Source: Puniceicoccales bacterium
GTDB taxonomy: Bacteria; Verrucomicrobiota; Verrucomicrobiia; Opitutales; UBA953
NCBI GenBank assembly: GCA_031273045.1
Contig: JAISSQ010000130.1
Location: 1-36,119, forward strand
Direction: 5' to 3'
DNA: 36,119 nt
Within the stretch, counting starts at the first letter, position 1, and each line of letters opens with the position of its first letter. The notes below the pieces were generated by a model. It saw only the letters and a program-made list of their open reading frames with translations, had not been told where the DNA came from and did no database searches. Position numbers and translations under genes: made by a program. Positions 22,601 to 34,600 of this stretch are shown here, in pieces.

Positions 22601-25600
22601 CGCGCACGACGCATACGAAGTCGCCGACGGTCCCGGCGTCGCCGCAACCATCCCCTCGCTCGGCGACGGCTTCAACATCACCACCGCCGCCGTCGGCTCC
22701 GCCGTCCTCCAAAGCGTCACCCTCGGCTCGCTCACCCTCGGCACCACCGGCGGCCAGAACGGCGCGACCATCGCCGCCGACCTCACCTTTGACACCGGCA
22801 ACAACTCCACCGCCGCCAAACTCACCATCGCCACCGCCCTCTCCGGCACACCCGCCGCCGGCCGCTTCTACGGCACATTCTTCTCCGGCTCACTCACACT
22901 CGCCAACGACCTCGTCATCTCCGCAACCACCGCCGGTCCGACGCCCGATTCCCTCAAGGTCTCCTCGCAACTCATCTTCGGCGACGCCGGCGCCCCGCTC
23001 TTCATCACCGAGACCGGCGGCTCACGCTCCGTCACCATAGACGGCGCCGCCGTCCGTTTCTACAAACAGCAACTCGGCACACTCTCCGCCACCGCCAACT
23101 ACGCCGCCTATCACTCCAACTGGTGGACAGGCGGCACAACGCTCGCCCACGGCGGCACCGCCGCGCTCTGGGTCGGCTACGACACCAACGGAAACTACGC
23201 CGGCATTGACTCCGATTTCCCGTGGCTTGGCATCGGCGCCATCACCATTCCCGACAACGACGCCGGCGCGCTCGTCGCCGTCGCGATGCGCTCCGACCTC
23301 GTCGCCAACGCCCACGTCCGCATCTCGAACGAACTCATCCTCGGCGAGAACGCCGAGTTGCGCGGCTCCGGCATCATTTTCCCCGCGAAACGCTTCGACG
23401 GCACCGCCGCCGCCAACGGCACTCCCAACTTAGTCGCCAACAACATCACCCTTCACGGCACGAACACATTCACCGGCGCCTACTACGACCCCCAGACGCT
23501 CTCTTACAGTTTCTACTACTACAACACCTTCTCCGGCACCGCCGCCGACCGCCTCGTCTTCACCACCACCTACGGCAACTCCGCCGAGATGCGGAACTAC
23601 ATCACCACCGGCGGCACCGGTTCTCCGAACCTCTACTCGCCCGTCGTGATGGATAACAACGAAGTGCGCGTCTATTCCAGCGGCAGCCAGCAGAAGCCAT
23701 TCTACTTCGGCACCGGCAACGAAGTCCTCCCCGCCGTGCAGCCCACGGGCTTCGAGGCATACTACAAGACCGAAGCCAACCGCTACTACGCGCTCGGTAA
23801 GAGCGGCGACCTCACAATCATTGACCGCAACCGCGACAAGACCACCACCGGCAACACCTCCGCAAACGGCACCGGCAAGGTCTATCCCTACGGCTCGCCC
23901 GCCACCGGCAACACCACCGGCACCTACCCTTACTACTCCGTTAACTCCGAGTTCCCCTACATCACCTACAACTCCGTCGCCAACTCCGCCCAATCGTTCG
24001 CCACCGCCGGCACCACCTATGGCGGTCCCGCGCCCTACCTCTACATCGTCGGTTTCGCTGCCGGCACCGACATCATCTACGCCGGCGGAAACATCCGCGT
24101 CTTCCGCGGAACAACAAACGAGTTCCACATCGGCGACCCCGACGGCGGCGACGTCTATTACGCCGGCACTCGCATCTCAATCTACGGCCTCAACGGAAGC
24201 GAATTCCCCGAAGACCCGGACACCACCATTCCGGGAACCTCCGTCAAAGCCAGCGCCGCCATCGGAAACATCTACCTGCGCACCGACACCGGCTCCGTCG
24301 CCTTCGGCGGCTCATACGTCCACCCGCTTTTCTCCTACTACACGCAGGACTCCGGCACCTACTACTGGTCTTCCGCTCAACTCGACACCGCCCAGCGCGA
24401 CTACCTCATCGCCCAAGGGCGCAACCCCGCCGACCTCGTCCTCGGCGCCTATTGGAACAGCGACGGCACCGCCACCGACACCTCCGGCGGCACCATCAAA
24501 CTCCGCTACTACCTCCAAGAAACCGGCGGCTCCATCCGCATCATCAACCCCTCAATCAAACAACTCCAACTCTCCCTCCTCTACGACATCACCGGCGGCG
24601 TCACTCGCCTGACCCGCGACGACCAACTCGCCACTCCCTACGCCCGAATTCGCGGCGGCTCCCTCAACGCCGGCGGCTACTCCCAAAACAAAATCGGATA
24701 CATCTGGGCTTACAGTTCCGGCGGCGGCCTCCAACTCGGCGCACGCGACAACGGCTCCGGCACGCTCATCGGCGGAAACATCACTACCGACTACCTCCGC
24801 GTCTTCGACGAATCCAAAACCAACTACACCGCCACCGCCGGCGGAACCGTCTCCCTCTACAACAGCAACACCGCCTCAACCTACGCCCTCTCCGGCTCCC
24901 TCGTCATCTCCGGCGCCAACACCCATTGGGCGGACGTGGATGCCAACGGCGTCATCACCCCTGACCCAGACCAGTTCATCCGCTTCATCAGCAAATCCAA
25001 AACCTACGACGCGTTCTCCTTCGCAAACCCCGACATCAACGCCCTCCCCGCGACCACCACCGCCGACGACGTGAACGCCGCCAACGCCGAACGCTACGCC
25101 GCCTACTTCCAACTCGGCCTCTCCAACGTCGCATTCTCCGGCTACTCCTCCGGCGCAATCATCGTCCCCTACACCGTCGCCGGCATCGAGTATTACTACC
25201 TCCTCCCCGCCGGCTCGCTCACCAACGAATGGCAGGGCGACCAAGTCAACGTCGCCTCCGTCGTCACCCCGACCGACTACCTCTGGAGCGACCCCAACCA
25301 CTGGCTCCTCGGATACGTCCCCGACGGCGCCTCCGCCTCCGCCACCATTCGCGACCTCGACACCACCCTCGCCACCGCCTCGCGCGCCATCTACATCGAC
25401 CAACCCGTCACCCTCCACGAACTCTACTTGGAGAACACCGGCGCGACCCTCTACCTCGTCCCCAAGAACTACGCCACCGACGTCCTCACAATCACCGGCA
25501 CCGCCGCAAATCCGGGCATCATCGCAATCGGCGGCGTCGCGAAAGTCATCGCCGGCACCATCCACCTCGAAGGCGACACCATCCTCAAAAACAACTCCGG

Positions 25601-28600
25601 CGTCGGCAACCGCTCCTACCTCCTCAACAACTTCACCGGCACCGGAAACCTCACCATCACCGGCGGCAACGACCGCTTCACCTTCGCCGGCGACAACTCC
25701 GGCTGGTCAGGCAACTTCACCCTCTCGCCGGCAACGAACATCAACTACTACCTCGACTTCAAGGCCGACGCTCACAACGCCGTCTCGACCACCGGCAAAT
25801 TCATCATCGGCGACCCGAACTACCCGAACTCCACCCAGTATTTCGGCCTCCGCCAAGACCTCCGCTACTACACCACCTACCAGCCCTCAAACCCCACCTC
25901 GTGGAGTATGTCCGGCGTCCTCACGATGGACCTCGCCGCGCCCAACTACATCGAAGGCGCGCTCCACGGTCAGAACCGCGTCTATCTGAACGTCCCGGGC
26001 GGCTGGGAACTCAACGCCCGCCTCTACGCCGACTACTTCATTGATAACTCCGGCTACCGCGTCTCCTTCTACTTCAACGGACCCGGTCAACTCAACGGAA
26101 CCATCCAGCACCAAATCGGCTCCGCCTACGACCAGCAGGCAGTCGGCCTCCTCGGCGTCGTCTCCGGCACCGGCGGCATCAACAAAAACGGCCCCGGAGG
26201 TCCCCTCGCCCTCCCCGAACGAAACACCTTCACCGGCGGCTTCCTCTGGAACGACGGCGACGTCGCCATCGGCCCCGCAAACGCATTCGGCGACCCCGCC
26301 GGCGTTGTCACCTTCGCCCTCAACGACGTCTCCGACTACATCGAGAGCGCCTACTTTGAAATCGTCGGCCCCAACCACGTCCTCAACGGCGTCTCCGACG
26401 GCATCGCCGCCTCCCACGCCAAAGCAACCCTCTCGTGGCAATACGGCAAAACACAGCAGGGCTACATCGCCGGCTCCGAAATCCCGAACAAACTCATCGT
26501 CAACAACGGCCACGCCGCCTCCTATCGCGGCGTCTTCTACTTCAACGCCGACAGCGCCGCCGTCGGCAACTCACTCATCGGCGCGTGGACCATCGCAAAC
26601 GCCTCCACCACCGCCGCCGACGGCACCGTCCGCGACATCATAATCTTCGGCGCAAAACACGTCCTCGCCAACTTCAACGCCACCACGCCCGGCTCCTTCG
26701 TCCAGCCCGACTTCTGGCAGTATATGCTCGGCGCAAACAACACCTTCTCCGGCGGCATCAACCTCATCGCCTCCAACCTCGTCATCGCCGGCTCCTCAAC
26801 GTTCAACGCCGCCGGCACCGCCCTCGAAAAAGGCCCGCTCGGCACAGGAACAATCCGCCCCGCCGTTGACGGCACACTCTGGATTTTCTCCGCGACCGAC
26901 ACCGACCTCCACCTCGGCAACACCTTCGACTGGGCGACCTACACGCCGCTCGCAGGGCAAATCCGCTTCGGCGGCGCGCTCACAGAACTCCCCGAAATCG
27001 TCGGCGAGACACGCCCCAACGTCGCCCGCCGCCTCATCCTCGACGCCCCGACGCTCACCCTCCGCAAAAAAACCGTCACCTCCGACGCCGCCTCCGGCGC
27101 CGTCATCTTCGACGTCGCCGCCGGCGCCACCCTCGCCGTCGCCTCCCTCATCAAAGACGCCACCGGCGGCTCCGAGCAGGTCAACAAAGACGGCGCCGGC
27201 GTCCTCGAACTCACCAACGCCGCCAACTCCTTCACCACCGGTTTCGACGCCCGCGAAGGCACGCTCCGCCTCCTCGCCGGCTCCTCAAACACCATCACCC
27301 TCGGCGCCATCGGCGTCCCCTCGCTCCTCGGCGCCCCGTCCGCCGCCCAACTCTTCACCACCGCCGCCGCCGTTGACGGAGAGACCGGCGGAACCATCGA
27401 ACTCGCCGCCTCCTCCGCCGCCCCCACGACCGTCAACATCTCCGGCGACCCGTTCGCCATTGACGACCGCGGAACCGTCGCCGCCACCGGCGCCGACATC
27501 ACCGTCGTCCTCGCCGCCAACGCCATCCTCTCCACCCGCGAAGCCGCCCAGCCCTTCATCGCCCACGACCCGCTCCACCTCGCCACCGACCTCGCCTACA
27601 ACACCGCCTACCTCGGCAACGCCGCCGACCAGTCGGGCATCTTCCAAGCCGCCAAAATCGTCGCCAACAACGGCGTCAAAATCGGCGTCAAAATCCGCTC
27701 CAACGACCTCCGCATCGCCCCCAACGCCACCGTCACCACCACGCGCGACGACGTCCTGCGCGAAGCCCGCGTCGTCCTCTCCCAAGGCGCGAAACTCTCC
27801 GTCGGCTCCACCAAGCAAGTCATCGGCACCCTCGCCAACACCGCCGAAGGCGCCGCCGGCAGCGTCTCCGGCACCGTCGTCGGCACGCTCGAATTCCCCT
27901 CCAACCTCACCGGCTACTCCGCCACAGACCCGTTCATCATCTACGTTGATAACTTCGACATCCTCAACGAGACGCTCATCGAAGTCATCAACTGGGACCA
28001 CAACTCCGTCACCACCGGCGGCGTCGTCAAGATGACCGGCGCCAAAACCCTCCTCGTCACCCGCAACGAAGGCAACGCCCTCAAAGAAGGTCAGACCGTC
28101 ACCGGCGTCCGCTACTCCGGCAACATCACCGGCGGCGGCGCCGCCGAGGTCGCCCCGTTCGCCACCGTCATCGTCGCCAAAACCGAGAAGCAGTATAACG
28201 GCGAATACCTCTACGAATTCATCCCCTACGGCTCCGCCGTCTATTGGCGCGGAACGAACGTCCCCGCCACCGGCAACTCCGCCGGCATCTGGACGCAAAT
28301 CATCTCCGGCTCCTCGCAGTGGCACGACGGCTCAAACGCCGCCACAGGCCTCGTCCCCAACGAAGCCGGCGCGCAAGCCATCTTCGACCACACGCGCTAC
28401 GGCTCCGGCGTCCGCTCCCTCGACGGCCTCACAATCCACCTCAACGCCGACACCACCATCAACTACATCCAGTTCGTCGAAAACACCGAGTCCTTCACCA
28501 TCGGCGACCCCGCCGACAAGCCCGCCGGCACCGGCACCCAACCCTACCGCTTCATCCTCCAAGCAACCTCCGCAACCGCCGTCGGCGAGTTCTCCCAATC

Positions 28601-31600
28601 CGGCCCGGGCAACATCACCTTCAACCTCCCAATCGAACTCAAACAAATCGAGAACCGCCCCGACGGCGTCGCCAAGGAACTCCTCGTCACCCAAGCCGCC
28701 GGCAGCGGCGCGATGCGCTTCAACGGCGTCCTCTCCGGCACCAACGGCGCCGTCTCAATCACCTCCGGCTGGTTCGCGACCACCGCCGCGCTCCTCAACT
28801 CCACCGCCTACAAAACCTCCGGCTACAAGACCGGCTACGTCGGCTTCAACGCCGCTAACACGCTCTCCTACGGCATCGGCGCCACCGGCGCTGACCTCCG
28901 CCTGACGCCCGCCGCCCTCAACTCCGGCAAAATCACCCTCAACAACTCCGTCATCTCCTTCACCACCGCCGACTACGAAAAGCGCGTCAGCGCAACGCTC
29001 GGCATCTCAATCCTCGAACTCAACGGCGACGCCTTCATCGGCAACGAAGGCATCCCGCTCGACGCCTCCGCAGTCGCCACCGGCGGCTCCGTCGTCGCGT
29101 TCCCCAACGCCGAACTCGTCCTCAAACCCGCCGGCAAAGACGCCGCCGGCAACGCGCTCACCTCCACCACGCTCACCGTCAACGGCGGCTCATTCTCCGT
29201 CGGCATTCCGGGAACCACGCGCCCAATCTCCGGCGGCGCAAACCAAACCCTCGTCATCACCGGCTCCGGCAGCACCGAGATTGACCTCGTCGTGGATGTC
29301 GCCCTCGTCCTCCAAACACCCTCCAACGTCCTCAACTCCGCCGGCGGCGCCGGCAGCGTCACGCTCGACGCCTCCGTCAACGCCGGCGCTTCGCTCGAAC
29401 TCGCCTACGACGACGCCCGCTACGCCGGCTCACTCAACAACATCGGCGGCACCGTCCTCATCACCGGCGACGGCACCTCCGTCGCCTCAACCACCAACTC
29501 CGCCGGCGGCTCCATCACCGTCTCCGCCGACGACACCGTCCTCGGCTCAATCAACAACGCCGCCGGCGCCTCAATCGCCATCACCGGAGACAACGCCACG
29601 TTCTCCGGCGGCACCAACTCCGGCACCATCACCATTGACAGCACCGCCGCCGGCTCCGGCGCCGCCACAAACATCAACGGCGCCCTCACCAACGCCGCCG
29701 GCGGCTCCATCTTCATCAACTCGCCCCTCGACTTCGCCACCGGCGGCTCAATCACCAACTCCGGCACACTCGAAATCAACGCGCCCGTCACCGGCTCAAT
29801 CTCAATCATCGGCGCCGGCGGCACCGTCATCATTGACACCTCAAGCAGCGGGCAGGTCTTCAACAACAACTCGTTCGCCGACCTCCTCATCGTCCGAAAC
29901 GGCGCGCTCGACTACGACGCCACCGTCAACAACGCCGCCGCGAACACCCTCCGCATCGAACCCGGCGCAGGCGTCGCCGTCACCGACGACCCCGCCACCG
30001 GCAACGGCACCGCCTCGTTCAAATCCGTCTCCCTCGAAGGCGCCGGCAGCCACCTCCTCATCACCAACCCCAACACCGCCGCCGCCCTCTCCGGCGGCAC
30101 GCTCACCGCCGGCGCGACCAACATCCACATCGCCACCGGTGCCACCCTCGAAATCAAACCAGACCGCGACGCCGACATCTCCTTCTCCGCCCAAATCTCC
30201 AACGGCGCCACCGCCGGCGACAAGGGCGGCTCCGTCGCCGTCACCGGCGCGGACCCCGCCCAAAAGTTCACCTTCACCGCCACCGCCGCCGCCGCCGGCA
30301 CCGTCTCCCCGTCCTCCACCTACACCGGCGAATACTCCTTCGCCAACGTCACCCTCAACTACGACTCCAACGCGCAGGACTGGCTCCACGACCGCAAAGT
30401 CACCGTCGGCGACGGCTCCCTCACCGCCGCCGGCGCCCCCGCCGCCACGCTCCGCGTCACCGCCGCCACCGCCGCCGGCGCCACAATCGGCGGCACCACC
30501 GCCCCCGGCTCCGGCGCAAACACCGGCCTCACCCTCAACGCCGCAACCCTCGAACTCGCCGACCTCGCAGCCGTCAACGCCGGCGGCCTCCTCGCCTCCC
30601 AAATCAACATCACCGCCGCCGGCGCCGCCCTCGCCGCCCCCTCGCTCATCCCCACCTCCCTCAAACCAACCACCGGCGCGAACGCCGTCCCCAACGTCCT
30701 CTTCTCCGACAAAGCAGAGACCGCCCTCTACGCACAACTCGCCCGCGTCGCCGCCGGCGGCTCCGTCAACCTCGCCGCCGGCGCCACCCTCACCATCGCC
30801 GGCAACAACGCCACCCTCCCCGCCGCCACCCCCGCCCAGCGCGTCACCCTCGCCACCACCGGTGCCACAACCGTCGCCGCCGCCCTCTTCGCCCTCACCG
30901 GCGAAACCACCGCCACCGGCGCCTCCAACACCACCACCACACCCACCGGCCTCTTCATCAAAAACCGCCTCGCCGCCCTCGAAATCACCGCCGGCACCAC
31001 CCTCACCCTCAACGCCTACGACTACGGCGCCACCGGCAACCCAAACCTCAACGCCGCAATCATCCAATCCGCCAACGCCGGCACCAACTACGCCGCGCCA
31101 ACCACCACCGGCGCAAACCTCACCATCACCGGCGGCACCCGCGTCGTCCTCAACCAATCCAACGCCGCCGCAATCGCCGACGGCTACGCCTCCGCCTTCG
31201 ACCTCACCGGAACCCTCGCCCTTGAAACCACCGGCACCACCCTCGTCCTCACCCACGCCAACCACCTCCGCTCCGCCTCCACCATCTCCCTCGCCACCGG
31301 CACCACCCTCACCGACTCCGCCTCCCCAAGCGCCGCCCCAAGTGCCGCCCCCGCCGCGAGCACCGCCGCCGCCGCCGCTGCGCCAGCAGCGTCCTATCCA
31401 GTCGCAGCGGCGCTGTTCACAGCGCCTCTCGCCGCGCCAGCGCCCGCCGGCAGCCCCCAAACCTTCCGCCACCTCACCGGCAGCACCGCCTCCGCCCTCA
31501 CCATCACCCTCGGCGACCTCGTCCTCCTGAACCCAGCCGCCTCCACCCTCTTCGCCGGCCACCTCTCCCTCGCCTCAACACGCGCCCTCTACTTCGACGG

Positions 31601-34600
31601 ACGCGCCGGCACCGATTACCTCGACGCCTCCACGCCCGCCCTCGCCGCCGCGCCCGCCACCGCCCCGTTCACGCTCACGCTCTCCGCCGCCGGCAACGCC
31701 CTCGCCGCCTCCGCCTACATCCTCGGCGGAACTCTCGCTCTCGACGCCGACGCCGCCCTCGGCTCCGCCGCCGCCGTCCTCGGCGACCCCGACCTCGCCT
31801 CCCCCGCCCTCTACCCGACCTCCCTCGTCAACGCCGCCAACGCCGCCAACTTCGCCGCCACGCTCGCACTCCTCCCGAACGTCACCGCATTCTCAAACGC
31901 CGTCTCCCGCGCCGCCGGCACCGACCCGCTCACCACCGCAACGCTCCGCATCACCGCCGACACCGCCGCCGGCGCCACGCCGCTCGTCCTCGGCTCACTC
32001 CTCACCGGAATCTCCGCCGCCGCGCCGCTCGACGTCCTCATCACCGCCGGCACCGTCAACCGCACCGGAACCGTCGCCACCGCCGCGCCCGACGCCGTCA
32101 CGTGGACCGTCGGCGCCACCTCCCCGTCCCTCACCACCGCCACGCTCAACGTCGCCGGCGACGCCGCCGTCTCCGTCCCCGCGCGCCTCGGCACCGGTGC
32201 CCTCACCGTCAACACCGGCAGCACCATCGCCCTCACCGCCGCCGCCGACCTCTCCCTCGCGAACCTCCTCACCGGCGCCGGCACGCTCGCCGTCAACCTC
32301 GCCCCCGCCGGCCTCACCGCCGGCGACACGCCCCGCTCCCTCTCCTTCACAAACACCGCCCAGCCCGCCATCGGCACCGGCTCCTTCACCGGCACGCTCT
32401 CCCTCACCAATGCCGCCTACTCCCTCGGCTCCGCCACAAGTTCTGTGCCCGCCAATTATGGCCGGTCCGCCGTCATCGCCCTCAACACCGGCTCCTTCCT
32501 CGATGCCGCCGCCGCCGCCCACTCCATCGGCGGCATCACCCTCAACGGCGGCGCGCTCGCCCTCTCCGCCGGCTCCCCGCTGAACATCTCCGGCTCCGCC
32601 ACCGTCTCCGCAAACTCACGCATCGTCCTCGCCGGCGACGCCGCCACCGCCGCCGCCGCCGGCACCGCCGCATTCGTCACCGGCACCTCGCTCGTCTCCC
32701 AAGCACAGACCGCCGGCACCCTCGCCACCCTCGTCAACATCACGAACCCGTCCCTCTCCACCGGCTTCACCGCCGCCGACATCGCCCGCCTCACCCTCGT
32801 CACCGGCACCGCCGCCGCGAGTTCCGCCACCGCACTCGCCGCCCCGTTCACCGCCGCAAACACAACCACACTCACCGGCGTCTCCCTCCAAAACGGCAAC
32901 GCCACCGGCGACTACGCCGCTGCTCTCGCCGCCGGCACCGCCGCCACCGGCACCGAAAAAGACCTCCTCCTCAACGGCAAACTCACCGTCCTCCACCTCA
33001 TCGGCACCGAAGCCGCCGGCACCGCTACCGTCCTCACCGGCATCTCCTACGACCCGAATATGGGTATTTTTGCAGCCGACGATTTCCCCGCCAAAATCAC
33101 CGGCGCCGGCGACATCCGCGTCGAAGCCCTTGCCAGCGGCGGCATCAAATTCTCCAACGCCGCCAACGACTACACCGGCATCACCATCGTCTCCTCCGCC
33201 AACGCCGCCTCCACCGGCAACGGCACCGGCGCCGCGGGGCTTTCCACCATCGACACCAACTACGCCCTCGGAAACACCAGCCAACTCCTCATCACCACCG
33301 GCAACTCCAACAACAACGCCGCCCTCGTCACCTTCAACACCAACCAACACATCGGCACCGGCGGCATCATTCTCAACGGCTCAACCACCGGCACCGGCAG
33401 TGCCTCGCTCTCCATCAATATGGGCGGCGCCGGCACCGGAACCCTCACCACCACCGGCCCGCTCATCTCCACCGGCAACAACCAAAACAAAATCACCCTC
33501 GGCAACGGAATCTCCTACTCGAACCTCGTCATCGGCGGCACCACCTCGCTGAACGAGCACACCGAAGTCCTCCTCAACGGCGGCACCGCAACCTTCAACG
33601 GCGGCACATTCGCGAACGCATTCACCACCAGCACGCTCTACACCTCTCCGCACCTCTCCACCGTCAACTTCGCCTCCGGCATCAATCTCCTCACCGGCGA
33701 CTCCGGCTCCGTTCAGAACGCCCGCCTCGTCGCCACCACCGAAGCCCACGGCACCACCTTCAACGTCCGCACCGGCGCAACGCTCATCGCCGCTTCCCAG
33801 AACGCTCTCGGAAACGCTGACCCCACCACGTCCGCCGCCAACTCCGGTGCCAACTCCGGTGCCGACATCTCCATCGCCGCCGGCGCAACCGTCCAACTCG
33901 CCGCTCCCGCCGCCGTCCTCGTCAACAAGTTCACCGCCGACCCCGCCGCCGGTGCCACCGCCGCCGGCGCGCTCATCGTCCAAGGCGTCGCGCCCGCCAG
34001 CGGCTCACCCACCGGCACCGCAATCACCCTCGCCCCCGCCGCCACCGCCGGCAACGACCTCCGAACTATCTCAATCGTCGGCGACGACGGCTCCGCCACC
34101 GGCGACACCGGCGCCGCCTCGCTCACCATCGCCTCGCCGAACGCCATCGGCGCTTCCGCAACCGTCAACACCTCCGCCGGCGCAAGTGCGTCCACCGCCG
34201 CACTCATCTACGCCGGCGGCTCCGCCAACATCACCGCACCCGCCCTCCTCCCGAACCCAATCACCGGCTCCGGCGAATTCCGCAAGACCGGCACCGGCGC
34301 TCTCCGCGCCTCCCGCGTCTCCACCGCCGCAGCAGTCATCTCCGAAGGCGAACTCATCGTCGCCGCCAACTCCGACCTCGCCGCCGGCACCACCGTCATC
34401 TTCCGCCCCGACCGCGACACCGACACCAAGCCCGCCGCCGCCGCTCTCCACATCACCGACGGCGTCTCCGCGTTCGCTAACCCGCTCCACCGCGACGCGC
34501 TCACCGCCGGTGCCACCGACGAAGAAAACTTCACCTCCTCCGTCTTCATCACCGCCCCAACCACCGCCGCCGGCCTCGCCTTCTCTTCCGCCATCACGAG

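Noticed and set aside
20283-22712. Minus-strand frame of 809 codons opposite the right giant gene, and several similar ones up to 36100
   Set aside because: Same Gly/Val/Glu/Asp-rich shadow composition; the plus frame is continuous for 16.4 kb and has sensible repeats and a signal peptide.
33046-33090. AT-richer patch in the giant gene (PNMGIFAADD) as a further palindromic element
   Set aside because: It has unusual codons but no clear palindrome and no match to the 30-bp element; possible decayed copy, not supportable.
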